DNA of 64,000 bases, from the NCBI RefSeq assembly GCF_000335475.2, contig NZ_ANAH02000064.1:1-64000 (forward strand), in the 5' to 3' direction. Below the pieces are notes generated by a model. The model did not search any database and was not told the origin of the DNA. It saw only the letters and a list, made by a program, of their open reading frames with translations. Below are positions 51,046 through 59,731 of the stretch, piece by piece. The translations under genes were made by a program, and so were the position numbers. This DNA comes from Cystobacter fuscus DSM 2262. Lineage in GTDB: Bacteria > Myxococcota > Myxococcia > Myxococcales > Myxococcaceae. Numbering within the stretch: the first letter of the stretch is position 1; each line of letters begins with the position of its first letter.

Positions 51046-51759
51046 TCACCCCGGCCCGTTCACGGGCTTCTTCTGGGCCTCGCGCCGGGTCAGCTCGCGC
51101 GAGCGCTGGGCCTTCAGGTTACGGAACTCGCGCATCACCTTGGCGGGGTAGCCCGCGAGGAAGCGCTCGCGCGCGCCGCTCTGGGCGAGGATCTTCCGCG
51201 CCTGGGTGGGGCCCGCGTTGTAGGCGACCAGGGCGCGCTCGGGCGTGCCGAAGCGCTCGATGAGGTTGGCCAGGTAGGCCGTTCCCAACTCGATGTTCAA
51301 TTCCGAATCGAACAGGTTGGAGTGGCGCTGCAGCTTGAAGCCCGCCTTGTCCGCCAGATAGCTGCCCGTGTCCGGCATCACCTGCATGAGCCCCATGGCG
51401 CCCACGCCCGACACCGCGTAGTTGTTGAAGGAACTCTCGCAGTGGATGACCGCCACCACCAGGAGCGGATCCAACCCGTTGGCGCGCGCCTCGCGGACGA
51501 TCGCCATCGCCAGGCGCCGCTGCTGACGCTCGGGCAGCTGCGAGGCCTGCACCGCGGTGGTGATGCCCAGCGCCTCCGCCTCGGCGTAGAGCGCCGCCTC
51601 CTCCTCCATCTGCTCGAGCTGAACCGCGCGCTCGGCCAGCCGGGCCCTCAGCTCCACCATCTCCGGGCTCTTCTCTCCCGGGAAGTAGGGCTGGAACGCC
51701 CCCGCGACCGGACTCACCATCGACCCCACCACCACCAGCGCCGCCGCCCAACCCTTCAT
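51046..51759 (-). CDS. Lytic transglycosylase, SLT domain
   Basis: 237 residues, periplasmic. Signal peptide (MKGWAAALVVVGSMVSPVAGA). A coiled-coil segment (about residues 33-65) precedes the SLT domain (about 95-215), with the catalytic glutamate in IHCESSFNNYA (E108), then GAMGLMQVMPDTG and ALVAYNAGP. It cleaves peptidoglycan without hydrolysis. Start ATG 51759 has AAGAGGG 8-14 nt upstream. A short basic tail (SRELTRREAQKK) ends the protein. No partner gene. Confidence 0.92.
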   Translation of the reverse strand: MKGWAAALVVVGSMVSPVAGAFQPYFPGEKSPEMVELRARLAERAVQLEQMEEEAALYAEAEALGITTAVQASQLPERQQRRLAMAIVREARANGLDPLLVVAVIHCESSFNNYAVSGVGAMGLMQVMPDTGSYLADKAGFKLQRHSNLFDSELNIELGTAYLANLIERFGTPERALVAYNAGPTQARKILAQSGARERFLAGYPAKVMREFRNLKAQRSRELTRREAQKKPVNGPG

Positions 51760-52026
51760 ATCGTCAACCCTCTTCCCCACACGTGCCTGACCTGGCCACG
51801 TGTCCCATGTGGCAGATGCCCGGCGTTCAAAGCAGTCACCGTGCCATCCGCCAACCTCTCGGAATCACTCGAAATGGGGCCAGGGTGGGAGATTCCCCTC
51901 CTGAAAAAAGGTCTACCGGAGCGGTCCGTTGAACCCCGGAAGGGCTGTTGAAAGGAGGGGTTGCCCCCATGGCTCCGACACCCCAGCTTTGCGCGCAGTC
52001 GTGTAACCGGGAGAGGAGTGGGCGGC

Positions 52027-52182
52027 GTGTACTGGACGATGAGTGCCATCCTGTTCGTGCTGTGGATCGTCGGATCCATCAGTGGTTCCACCGAGGGAGC
52101 CTGGGTGCATCTGTTGCTCCTCTTCTCCATGGTGGCGCTGCTGCTGGCGGTGGCGCAGCGGGGCCGTGGATCGATGGCCTGA
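52027..52182 (+). CDS. Small two-helix membrane protein (Lmo0937/DUF5670-like)
   Basis: 51 residues from GTG 52027, with AGGAG upstream. The sequence VYWTMSAILFVLWIVGSISG followed by WVHLLLLFSMVALLLAVAQR matches the Lmo0937/DUF5670 pattern of two short transmembrane helices joined by a few residues. These tiny proteins are common in envelope stress loci, but no function is established. It lies 9 bp before the next gene, probably in one transcript. Confidence 0.72.
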   Translation: MYWTMSAILFVLWIVGSISGSTEGAWVHLLLLFSMVALLLAVAQRGRGSMA

Positions 52183-52191
52183 GGAGGCCGT

Positions 52192-52752
52192 ATGAGGGAA
52201 GCGCCCGACATCTGCCTGGTGGAGCTGTCCCGGGACGCGGGCGGCTTCGTGCGCAGGGAGTGTCCGCGCTGCCAGCGTGACTTCAAGACGCGACCGTGCG
52301 CGCATGATGGGAACATCCTGCAGAGGCGGCTCGCGTCGCTCTTTCCGTTCGAGAACGCGCACGAGAGCTTCGACGAGGTGCCCGACGCGTGGTGCCTCTA
52401 TTGTGGCCACCGGGCCGCGGGGGACGAGTGGCTCACCCCCGCGCAGCAGGCGCACGTGGAGAGCGTGGCGCGCGCCTGGGCCAACCACGTGCGCTACGAG
52501 CAGCTCGCGCACGTGTCGCGCACGCTCGCGGACAATCCGCGGCCCACCTTCGTGAGCTTCAGGCCACCCGCCCTGCCGGGTCCCATGGCTCCGGACGTGG
52601 ATGACCTGCGGGTGCTGCCCCTCGTGTGCTGTGGCGAGGAGGTCAAGGCGCACTGGGACTGGGACGGGCCCTTCTTCTGCCCGCGCTGTGGCACCCGCCA
52701 CGGGGGGCTGAGCGGCCGGCAGCAGATTCACCTGGAGTTCATCGAGGAGTAG
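52192..52752 (+). CDS. Hypothetical protein with zinc-ribbon cysteine pairs
   Basis: 186 residues, not recognised. Three cysteine pairs, CPRC (about residue 24), CLYC (about 69) and CPRC (about 162), plus a CC at about 144, suggest two zinc ribbons around a helical middle (AQQAHVESVARAWANHVRYEQLAHVSRTLA). Cytosolic. Between a DUF5670-like gene and a HupE/UreJ-like gene; spacing (9 bp and 35 bp) suggests a common operon. Function unknown. Confidence 0.7.
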   Translation: MREAPDICLVELSRDAGGFVRRECPRCQRDFKTRPCAHDGNILQRRLASLFPFENAHESFDEVPDAWCLYCGHRAAGDEWLTPAQQAHVESVARAWANHVRYEQLAHVSRTLADNPRPTFVSFRPPALPGPMAPDVDDLRVLPLVCCGEEVKAHWDWDGPFFCPRCGTRHGGLSGRQQIHLEFIEE

Positions 52753-52787
52753 ACGGCCCCGGCCCGCGCGGGCAGGCTGCCGGGCCC

Positions 52788-53867
52788 ATGTGGTGGACGG
52801 CCCGGTGGGTGGCGGCCCTCGTCCTGTGTCTGCTCGCGGGTGGAGCGGGCGCGCACGACGCGGACATCCTCTATGCGCAGCTCTGGCGTCCCGAGGCCAG
52901 GGGGGCCGAGGTGCGCGAGCGCATCACCCTCACGGCGGACACGCTCGCGCGCCTGCTGCCCGCGGACGCGGACGGGGACGGCGTGCTGAGCCAGGCGGAT
53001 CTCGACGCGCGCGAGCGGGCCCTGGCGGTGGGCTTCTGGGACGCCCTTCCCCTGAGCGCCGGCGGCCAGCCCTGCGCTCGCACCGCCCAGAGCGCCTGGG
53101 TGCGCGAGTCCTATGTGGAGCTCGGGGCCACCTTCTCGTGCGCGCCGGGGGAGCTGCGCCAGCGCTTCACGCTGCTCGCCGTGCTGCCGGTGGGCTACCG
53201 GGTGGTGCTCGGCAGCCTCGTCCAGGGCGAGCGGGGACAGCGCTTCGCCGACGCCGCCCAGCCCACGCTCGTGGTGTCCCTGGAGGACTCCGCCGAGGAA
53301 GCGTCCACGGGGCTCGCCGGCTGGGTGGGGCTCGGCGTCACGCACATCCTCGGAGGGCCGGATCATCTGGCGTTCCTGCTGGCGGTGCTGCTCGTGGGGG
53401 GGGGCACGCGGCGGGTGCTGCTGTTGGTGACGGCCTTCACCGTGGCCCATTCCCTCACGCTGGGGGCCACCGCGCTGGGCTGGCTCCCCCTGGACGAGGT
53501 GCGCACGCGCTGGGTGGAGGCCGCCATCGCCGGCTCCATCCTCTGGGTGGTGGTGGAGAACCTCGCGCGGCGCGCGCCCCGCCACCGCGTGGCCGTCACC
53601 TTCCTCTTCGGTCTGGTGCACGGCCTGGGCTTCGCCAGCGTGTTGACGGGCTACGGCCTGGGTGACTCGGTGGTGGGCGCACTGTTCGGTTTCAACCTCG
53701 GCGTGGAGCTGGGCCAGGCGGCCGTTGTCGCCGTGCTGCTGCCACTGCTGCGCATGCTCCAGCGCCGGCCCGTGTGGCACCGACGCACCGTCCGCTTCCT
53801 GTCAGTCCTGCTCGGGCTGACGGCGCTCTACTGGTTGCTGGAGCGGGGATTCGCTCCGATCGGTTGA
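52788..53867 (+). CDS. HupE/UreJ family membrane protein
   Basis: 359 residues. Signal peptide (about 1-22), then an extracytoplasmic domain of about 150 residues that contains an EF-hand-like loop (DADGDGVLSQADLD), then six or seven membrane helices. The helices bear the family's metal-binding histidines: GVTHILGGPDHLAFLLAVLL, TAFTVAHSLTLGATAL and GLVHGLGFASVLTGYG. HupE/UreJ proteins are nickel or metal permeases; with no hydrogenase or urease here the metal is unknown. The N-terminal domain makes it longer than classical HupE (about 200 residues). Confidence 0.85.
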   Translation: MWWTARWVAALVLCLLAGGAGAHDADILYAQLWRPEARGAEVRERITLTADTLARLLPADADGDGVLSQADLDARERALAVGFWDALPLSAGGQPCARTAQSAWVRESYVELGATFSCAPGELRQRFTLLAVLPVGYRVVLGSLVQGERGQRFADAAQPTLVVSLEDSAEEASTGLAGWVGLGVTHILGGPDHLAFLLAVLLVGGGTRRVLLLVTAFTVAHSLTLGATALGWLPLDEVRTRWVEAAIAGSILWVVVENLARRAPRHRVAVTFLFGLVHGLGFASVLTGYGLGDSVVGALFGFNLGVELGQAAVVAVLLPLLRMLQRRPVWHRRTVRFLSVLLGLTALYWLLERGFAPIG

Positions 53868-53928
53868 ATCCTGGGGAACCCGTTCATAGCTTCGAAACCG
53901 GGTAGGGGCTGGTACATGGGGAGGGTTT

Positions 53929-54399
53929 ATGGGCGCGAGGCACACCCGTCTGGCAGCAGCACTGGCCGCGGCATGGGAATCCGAAGTGGTATCCGCACGG
54001 CGCATGACGATGCTCGCCGAGCGACTGGGCGATAGCAGGGGCCGGGCCCGCCTGATGGTGCTGGCCGCGTTCTGCCGGGCGCATGCCTCGCGGCTGCTGG
54101 CCCGCCTGGCCGCGCTCGGCCGGGGTCCTCTGCCCGTGCCTCCCGAGGACATCACGCTCGACGAGGACACGGTGCGCGAGCTGCGCCGCGAGGGCGCCTT
54201 CGCCCGTGCCTCCGCCGCCCGCTACGAGGCCACCGCCGAGCTGGCCCGTCAGCACGCCGACCTGTCCAGCGCCTGGGTCTGCGAGCTCAACCGCACCGAG
54301 GAGCAGGACCGCTCCCGGGAGCTGCTCGCGCTCGCCGAGGGCGCCGCCCTGGCCGCCGTGAGCGAGTCCCAGATGGCGGCCGCCGCTCCCGCCGAGTAA
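53929..54399 (+). CDS. Helical hypothetical protein
   Basis: 156 residues, Ala/Arg-rich and entirely helical, no signal peptide. The pattern MLAERLGDSRGRARLMVLAAFCRAHASRLLARL, with acidic and His residues at helix faces, recalls ferritin-like four-helix bundles, but the Glu/His ligands are not clear enough to claim that. GGGGAGGG lies 3-10 nt upstream of the ATG. It is followed by the coiled-coil gene on its own promoter. Confidence 0.6.
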   Translation: MGARHTRLAAALAAAWESEVVSARRMTMLAERLGDSRGRARLMVLAAFCRAHASRLLARLAALGRGPLPVPPEDITLDEDTVRELRREGAFARASAARYEATAELARQHADLSSAWVCELNRTEEQDRSRELLALAEGAALAAVSESQMAAAAPAE

Positions 54400-54408
54400 T
54401 CGAGCCTG

Positions 54409-54438
54409 CTGACAGCCCGCTCGCCTTGGGCGTAAAAC
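54409..54438 (+). promoter_or_regulatory. Promoter CTGACA-N18-TAAAAC of the coiled-coil gene
   Basis: CTGACA (54409-54414) and TAAAAC (54433-54438). The transcript would start at about 54445, right at the ATG 54446, and no ribosome site is present, so the mRNA is probably leaderless. Confidence 0.45.
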
Positions 54439-54445
54439 GGCGGGC

Positions 54446-55219
54446 ATGGCCAAGGCCGACAGCTATGACGATTTGATCTTCCAGTTGGGGGACCTCGCGA
54501 GGGACCGGCTCGCGGGCAAGCCCAACTGCCCTCGCACCATGGATCGGGTCTATCGCGCCGAGCAGGCCCTGGTGGCCCGGCGCGATGAACTCACCGCGCT
54601 CGAAGCGCAGCTCAACGACGAGGACGCCGCCTGGCAGGACTACCTCGCCGAGTATGAGCGCATGCGCGCCGCCCAGGGGGAGATCGTCCAGAAGTGGAAG
54701 AAGGCCGTGGACGCCGTGGAGGGGGAGACCAAGACCCTCCGCAAGACGCTGTCCAGCCGCCGCGCCGATCTGCGCTACGCCCAGGACGCGCTCAAGAAGA
54801 TGGAGAAGAAGCACGCCGACCTGGAGCTCACCACCCGGGACGAGTCCAAGCTCTCCCTCTCGCGCGACAACATCAAGAAGAACCGCCTGCAGGCCATGCG
54901 CCTGTCGCGCGAGGTGGAGACCCTGGAGCGGGACGTGGAGCTGGCCCTCACGCCCAAGCCCGGGCAGCCAGGCGCCCCCGGCATCATCGCCCACAAGCGC
55001 GTGCTCGCCCTGGAGGACGAGATGCTCGCCCGCAAGGAGAGCGCCGACGCCTCCCTGGCCGAGTTGGATCGGCAGATCGCCCAGAAGGAGGGCGAGGTGC
55101 AGGCCGCGGAAGATTACCTGGATCAGGCGCTGTTCCTGCTCGGCGAGGACGTGTACGCCCAGCGCATCGCGGACGCGCAGCTCTCCGCCTTCTACCCCCG
55201 GTTGGATCGCGCCAAGTGA
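54446..55219 (+). CDS. Long coiled-coil cytosolic protein
   Basis: 257 residues, almost entirely coiled coil from residue 35 to 160 (heptads in RAEQALVARRDELTALEAQL and RRADLRYAQDALKKMEKKHA) and again 190-235. No signal peptide or membrane segment. It ends in AQLSAFYPRLDRAK. It resembles PspA/tail-fibre-like or SMC-arm segments only in composition. Upstream of rplC, same strand, but separated by an rplC promoter. Function unknown. Confidence 0.68.
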   Translation: MAKADSYDDLIFQLGDLARDRLAGKPNCPRTMDRVYRAEQALVARRDELTALEAQLNDEDAAWQDYLAEYERMRAAQGEIVQKWKKAVDAVEGETKTLRKTLSSRRADLRYAQDALKKMEKKHADLELTTRDESKLSLSRDNIKKNRLQAMRLSREVETLERDVELALTPKPGQPGAPGIIAHKRVLALEDEMLARKESADASLAELDRQIAQKEGEVQAAEDYLDQALFLLGEDVYAQRIADAQLSAFYPRLDRAK

Positions 55220-55252
55220 GGGCCGCGCCCTCCACCGTGCTCGCCGCCGTGC

Positions 55253-55280
55253 TTGACCAGGGGGGGCAAGCTGCTACATT
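55253..55280 (+). promoter_or_regulatory. rplC promoter
   Basis: TTGACC (55253-55258), 16 bp, TACATT (55275-55280). The transcript would start near 55287 and give a 90-nt leader before the GTG of rplC. Confidence 0.6.
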
Positions 55281-55344
55281 GCGCCGCTTCCTGGCGTCCG
55301 GGGAATGGGAATTCGGACGCAAGTTGCTGAAATCATTGATGTTT

Positions 55345-55362
55345 TCGCGCGATAACGCGCGA
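55345..55362 (+). promoter_or_regulatory. Leader hairpin of rplC
   Basis: TCGCGCG and CGCGCGA pair around ATAA, directly before the GTGAGGA ribosome site. It is a candidate target for autogenous control of the L3 gene; that is inference. Confidence 0.45.
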
Positions 55363-55376
55363 GCTGTGAGGACGAC

Positions 55377-56054
55377 GTGAAGGGTCTGATTGGCAAGAAG
55401 ATTGGGATGACCCAGGTGTGGAACGAGGAGGGAAACCTCGTTCCCGTGACGGTGATCGACGTCAACACCTGTACGGTCGTGGGCAAGCGCACCCCCGAGA
55501 AGGATCAGTACTCGGCGGTGACGGTGGGCTTCGGCGAGCTGCGTGAGACGAGCCTGAACAAGCCGCAGCTGGGCTTCTTCAAGAAGGCGAACGTGCCGCT
55601 GCGCCGCCACCTGAAGGAGTTCCGGGTGAGCGCGGAGGAGGCCGCGGGCTTCAACGTGGGCGACGCCGTGAAGGCGGACCTGTTCACCAAGGGCCAGCTC
55701 GTGGATGTCACGGGCATCACCAAGGGCCGTGGCTTCCAGGGCGTCATGAAGCGCTGGAAGTTCAAGGGCTCGCAGACGGCCACGCGCGGCACCCACGAGT
55801 ACCGCCGGCACCCGGGCGCCATCGGTCAGCGTAAGACGCCTGGCCGCGTGTACCCCAACAAGAAGCTGCCCGGTCACTACGGCGTGGAGCAGGTCACCAC
55901 CCAGAACCTGACCGTGGTGGACGTGGACGTGGAGAAGGGCCTGCTGCTCGTCAAGGGCGCCGTCCCCGGCCACAACGACGGCCTCATCGTCGTGCGCCCG
56001 AGCATCAAGGTCGCGCTGCGCGAGAAGCACAAGGCCGCCCGCGCCGGCAAGTAG
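55377..56054 (+). CDS. rplC: 50S ribosomal protein L3
   Basis: 225 residues, GTG start with GAGGA 4-8 nt upstream. Early-assembly protein that binds the 3' end of 23S rRNA near the peptidyl transferase centre. The N-terminus KGLIGKKIGMTQVWNEEGN, the long loop GSQTATRGTHEYRRHPGAIG and GQRKTPGRVYPNKKLPGHYG are intact, so it should be functional. Unlike the usual rpsJ-rplC-rplD order of the S10 operon, its neighbours are a coiled-coil gene and outer-membrane barrels. It may be the only copy moved out of the operon or a second copy. Confidence 0.95.
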   Translation: MKGLIGKKIGMTQVWNEEGNLVPVTVIDVNTCTVVGKRTPEKDQYSAVTVGFGELRETSLNKPQLGFFKKANVPLRRHLKEFRVSAEEAAGFNVGDAVKADLFTKGQLVDVTGITKGRGFQGVMKRWKFKGSQTATRGTHEYRRHPGAIGQRKTPGRVYPNKKLPGHYGVEQVTTQNLTVVDVDVEKGLLLVKGAVPGHNDGLIVVRPSIKVALREKHKAARAGK

Positions 56055-56079
56055 TCCGCCGCACCGCCCTGTGTGTGCT

Positions 56080-56102
56080 CCCTCCCCGTTGAGCGGGGAG
56101 GG
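56080..56102 (+). terminator. rplC terminator, first hairpin
   Basis: CCCTCCCCG and CGGGGAGGG, perfect 9-bp stem with the loop TTGAG, 26 bp past the stop codon. Confidence 0.75.
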
Positions 56103-56155
56103 CCGGGTCACTCGTCCTACCGAGCCTCCAGGCACCGCCACAGGGCCTTCCTCGA

Positions 56156-56188
56156 CGCCCCGCTCCGGTCTTCCCACCGGGCGGGGCG
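56156..56188 (+). terminator. rplC terminator, second hairpin
   Basis: CGCCCCGC (56156-56163) and GCGGGGCG (56181-56188), followed by TTCGTGTTT. It backs up the first hairpin and isolates rplC from the glt genes. Confidence 0.65.
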
Positions 56189-56335
56189 TTCGTGTTTCCG
56201 GGCCCCCCGGAAGTGGCCGCCAAACGTTGGCCAGCGAGCGGTGCGCATGCTGGGTGTGTGAAAGCACCTCCCCACGAGGTTGACTCTCTTGCCCTCATGC
56301 GGGGCCATGCCCACATGGTTGCGCCATCCGGACAT

Positions 56336-57148
56336 ATGACTTCCCTTCCTCTTCGTTTCGTCTCGCTGGCCCTGGTGCTCACGGCACTGAGCGCATCGGC
56401 GCAGCAGCAGGTGTTGGATCCCGCCGCCGTGCGCCACCGCCTCTACTCGCCCCAGCAACACCTGGAGCTGTCGCTCGCGGTGGGCCTGCCGGCGCGTGAG
56501 TACCTCACGGCGCACTACAACCTGAACGCCGCGCTCGCCTACAACTTCGTCGAGTCCTTCGCCCTCGAGGCGCGCGTCGGCTACGCGCTCAGCCGGCAGA
56601 CGGGGCTGGCCCGCTCCATCTCCGAGCGCTTCCTCGCCCGCGAGGAGACGCGGCTCACCGACGAGCTGGCGGACATGTGGCAGATGGGCGCGCACGGCGT
56701 GGTGGGCGCGCGCTGGGCCCCCATCTACGGCAAGCTGTCCCTGCTGGCCGACGCGACGGCGCACTTCCAGGCCTACCTCTGGGCCGGTGGCGGGCTCGCC
56801 TCGCTGCGGCGCCAGTCCATCATCCAGTGCGGTCAGGTGATCGATCGCGAGCAGGGCGTGTGTGACAACCGCACGGACGTGGCCGACCGCTCCACCGCCA
56901 CCGAGTCCTACTGGCGCGCGGAGACGCGCGTGGCGCCGGTGGTGTCCGGCGCGGTGGGCCTGCGCTTCTTCCTGAGCCCCCGGCACGCGCTGCGCCTGGA
57001 GCTGCGCGACTGGATCTTCGCGGACCGCTACCGCGTGAACGTGGTGCGCGAGGACTGGGAGGCGGGGCGCGAGAGTGGCGAGCCCGCGCCCAAGCCCGGC
57101 TTCACGCACCTGGTGCAGTTCGACCTCGGTTACACCTTCCTCTTCTGA
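56336..57148 (+). CDS. Outer membrane beta-barrel, GltA/GltB-like
   Basis: 270 residues. Signal peptide (MTSLPLRFVSLALVLTALSASA) and an 8- to 10-strand barrel ending in LVQFDLGYTFLF, with a terminal aromatic as needed for Bam insertion. It belongs to the myxobacterial outer-membrane barrel family that includes GltA, GltB and GltH of the gliding machinery (family assignment from memory). Start ATG 56336 gives the complete signal peptide. It is the first gene of a tight operon (gaps 13 and 10 bp) with another barrel and a TPR protein. Proposed role: part of the outer-membrane module of focal-adhesion complexes. Confidence 0.75.
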   Translation: MTSLPLRFVSLALVLTALSASAQQQVLDPAAVRHRLYSPQQHLELSLAVGLPAREYLTAHYNLNAALAYNFVESFALEARVGYALSRQTGLARSISERFLAREETRLTDELADMWQMGAHGVVGARWAPIYGKLSLLADATAHFQAYLWAGGGLASLRRQSIIQCGQVIDREQGVCDNRTDVADRSTATESYWRAETRVAPVVSGAVGLRFFLSPRHALRLELRDWIFADRYRVNVVREDWEAGRESGEPAPKPGFTHLVQFDLGYTFLF

Positions 57149-57161
57149 GGCTGCGCATCCC

Positions 57162-58178
57162 ATGCGACCCACCTCGTTGCTCTCCTTCCTCCTGGCCACG
57201 GTCTGCGCGCCGGCCCTGGCCCAGGCTCCCGTCGAGCAGGCGCCTCCTCCCGTGAGGGCCGCGGATGCCCCGCTGGCTTCCTCCGCCGCCAGCCCGGACG
57301 CGCCGCTCCCGGTGGCCGATCCCGAGGCGCAGCGCCTGGTGAATGGCGCGCCCCTGCACAACCCGAACGTGGCCGTGCACGTGGTGCAGAAGAAGCGCTT
57401 CGCGGACGCGGGCCGCCACGAGTTCACCCTCTACCCGGCCATCCCCCAGGTGAATGGCCGCTTCACCGAGCACGCCGGCAGCGCGCTCGGCTACACCTAC
57501 CACCTGCAGGAGAACTTCGCCCTGCAGCTCACCGGCCAGTACAACTGGTACGCCAACGAGAGCCCCTTCAACCTGGAGCTCATCGACAAGGTGCGCGAGC
57601 AGGCCCAGGCGGCCACGGCGCTCCTGCTCCAGTGGGGCGCCCAGGCGGGCGTGGAAGTCACGCCGCTCTACGGCAAGTTCGCCTTCTACGACAACCACCT
57701 CCTGCAGTTCAGCGTGGTGATCAACGGTGGGGCGGGGGTGGGCGCCTCGCGCGTGCTCGTGCGTCCCCAGGTCACCAACCAGGTGGATGGAGTGGGGACC
57801 GTCGTCCCGGCGCGCCTGGGCGACACGGGCACCAAGTTCGTCGGCTCGGTGGGCGGTGGCCTGCGCGTGCAGTTCGGCGACTCCATGGCCCTGCGCCTGG
57901 AGCTGAGGGACCTCGTCTACACCGCGCGCGTGGATCGCGTGGATGGGTGCAACCAGCAGGACTTCGCGCTGCTCGACGAGGCGCGTGGCACCGGCCAGCC
58001 CTTCAACGCGCTGCCCCTGAGCGGCGGCTGCCAGTACTCCCGCTTCGACGGCGTGGATCCCAAGACGGGCAAGAACCTGCGCGAGGACATCGTCCTGGGC
58101 AAGGACCTCGTCGGCAACCCCTCGTCGGACGTGCTCAACAACCTCGGCTTCTACGCCGGCTTCTCCTACCTCTTCTGA
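57162..58178 (+). CDS. Outer membrane beta-barrel, GltA/GltB-like
   Basis: 338 residues. Signal peptide (MRPTSLLSFLLATVCAPALAQA), a 45-residue Pro/Ala-rich stretch, then a barrel of the same family as its upstream neighbour. Both have FALEARVGY/FALQLTGQY-type strands, a YGK(L/F)xxL/F strand, MALRLELRDLVYTARVD near the end, and a final NLGFYAGFSYLF. The pair therefore arose by duplication or forms a heteromeric outer-membrane unit, as GltA and GltB do in M. xanthus. Which of the two is GltA cannot be decided by eye. Confidence 0.75.
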   Translation: MRPTSLLSFLLATVCAPALAQAPVEQAPPPVRAADAPLASSAASPDAPLPVADPEAQRLVNGAPLHNPNVAVHVVQKKRFADAGRHEFTLYPAIPQVNGRFTEHAGSALGYTYHLQENFALQLTGQYNWYANESPFNLELIDKVREQAQAATALLLQWGAQAGVEVTPLYGKFAFYDNHLLQFSVVINGGAGVGASRVLVRPQVTNQVDGVGTVVPARLGDTGTKFVGSVGGGLRVQFGDSMALRLELRDLVYTARVDRVDGCNQQDFALLDEARGTGQPFNALPLSGGCQYSRFDGVDPKTGKNLREDIVLGKDLVGNPSSDVLNNLGFYAGFSYLF

Positions 58179-58188
58179 GGCCCGAGCC

Positions 58189-59661
58189 ATGAAACGCCTG
58201 TTTGTCTCTTCCTGGCTGCTCCTCGCTCCTCTGGCCGCCTCCGCGCAGGACGCGGCGCTGCGCTTCCAGGAGCAGGCCACCCGCGCCACCAACGCCGACG
58301 AGCGCGGCCGCGCCGAGCTCTCCCTGGCCCAGACCTTCGCCAGTGAGGACCTGCCCGTCAGCGCGCTCGTCGCCTACGCGCGCATCGTCGCCGCCGGGCC
58401 CAAGCACCCCGCCTACCTCCAGGGCCTCGAGGGGCTCGTGGACATGCAGGAGCGGCTCAACGAGCAGAACCTCGTGCCCAACCTGCTCGACAAGGCCTAC
58501 ACCCCGGAGGCGCGCGACTCCTGGACGAAGCTGCCCCGCGAGGTGCTCGCCCGCGTGAACTACCAGCTCGGCACCATCCACCACCGCCGCGGCCGCTTCG
58601 AGGAGGCCCGTGCCCTGCTCGAGGCCGTGCCCGCCGACAGCCGCGTGTACGCCCGCTCGCGCTACCTGCTGGGCGTGGTGCTCGCGGATCCCAAGTTCCC
58701 CGGCCGCCCCGGTGAGGCGCAGACGCTGGACGCCGCCGCCGTCGCCGCCTTCCAGGCCGCGCGCGACGCCAAGGGCAACCAGCTCGGCCTCGACGAGGTG
58801 AAGCAGCTGGCCCTGCTGGGGCTCGGCCGCCTGCACTACGGCCGGCACGAGTACCCTCAGGCCATCGCCGCCTACGAGGCCGTGCCGCGCTACGGCCGCT
58901 TCTGGGATCAGGCCCTGTTCGAGAACGGCTTCGCCCGCTTCCAGGACGAGGACTTCGGTGGCGCGCTCGGCAGCCTCCAGGCGCTGCACGCCCCCCAGTT
59001 CGAGGGCGCCTTCCAGCCCGAGTCGTGGATCCTCAAGGCCACCGTCTACTACTACAGCTGTCTGTTCGACGAGGTGAAGACCACGCTCGCCGCCTACGAG
59101 GCCCTCTACGAGCCCATGGCGAAGCAGCTCGAGCCCTTCACCCGGGACGAGGATCCACTGAGCGCCTACAACCTGGTGTCGGCGGAGAACCGGCGGTTGC
59201 CCGGGCCCGTCTACCTGTGGATCCACGGCAACGAGCGCATCCAGGACGTGATGCGGATGGTGGCCCAGGTGGACGCCGAGCGCCGACGGATCAGCGAGCG
59301 AGCGGCCTGGCGGGGCACGGGGCTCGTCCAGGAGGCGGTGTCCGGCCTGGAGGAGGTGCGCGCCACGCTCACGCAGATCGGCGGACGTTTCGCCCACAGC
59401 CGCCTGCTCGAGGCCGCCCAGAACCTGCGCACCTTCGCGGATCAGGCGGAGATCATCCGCGTGCAGACGGCCCTGGACGAGAAGGATCTGCTGCTCGCCG
59501 GAGTGGATCAGAAGGCGGTGCTCAAGACCCAATCCATCTACCGGCCGAAGATGCCGGGCGCCGCGTGGAACTACTGGAAGTTCGAGGGCGAGTTCTGGCG
59601 CGACGAGATTGGCTACTACCAGTACACGCTCAAGCGCGGCTGCCCGGCCAAGCCCCAGTAG
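58189..59661 (+). CDS. gltC: TPR protein, GltC-like periplasmic gliding protein
   Basis: 490 residues. Signal peptide (MKRLFVSSWLLLAPLAASAQ), no lipobox, so periplasmic. Several TPR-like helical repeats follow (VNYQLGTIHHRRGRFEEARALLEAV, LLGLGRLHYGRHEYPQAIAAYEAV). The C-terminal 150 residues are helical with WRDEIGYYQYTLKRGC, ending in a single cysteine. In M. xanthus GltC is the periplasmic TPR partner of the barrels GltA and GltB, encoded beside them, which fits this operon position. Length and distant similarity keep the assignment tentative. Confidence 0.62.
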   Translation: MKRLFVSSWLLLAPLAASAQDAALRFQEQATRATNADERGRAELSLAQTFASEDLPVSALVAYARIVAAGPKHPAYLQGLEGLVDMQERLNEQNLVPNLLDKAYTPEARDSWTKLPREVLARVNYQLGTIHHRRGRFEEARALLEAVPADSRVYARSRYLLGVVLADPKFPGRPGEAQTLDAAAVAAFQAARDAKGNQLGLDEVKQLALLGLGRLHYGRHEYPQAIAAYEAVPRYGRFWDQALFENGFARFQDEDFGGALGSLQALHAPQFEGAFQPESWILKATVYYYSCLFDEVKTTLAAYEALYEPMAKQLEPFTRDEDPLSAYNLVSAENRRLPGPVYLWIHGNERIQDVMRMVAQVDAERRRISERAAWRGTGLVQEAVSGLEEVRATLTQIGGRFAHSRLLEAAQNLRTFADQAEIIRVQTALDEKDLLLAGVDQKAVLKTQSIYRPKMPGAAWNYWKFEGEFWRDEIGYYQYTLKRGCPAKPQ

Positions 59662-59689
59662 CGCGCGCACAACGTCTGGAATCACACAC

Positions 59690-59731
59690 GAGGGGCGGGC
59701 CCACGCGGATGATCGCGGGGTGCCGCCCCTC
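59690..59731 (+). terminator. Terminator of the GltABC-like operon
   Basis: GAGGGGCGG (59690-59698) pairs with CCGCCCCTC (59723-59731), extended by ACAC/GTGT. It lies 30 bp past the TPR gene stop and before the next transcript. The remaining 200 bp to the GltD-like gene hold its promoter; no other element was recognised. Confidence 0.6.
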
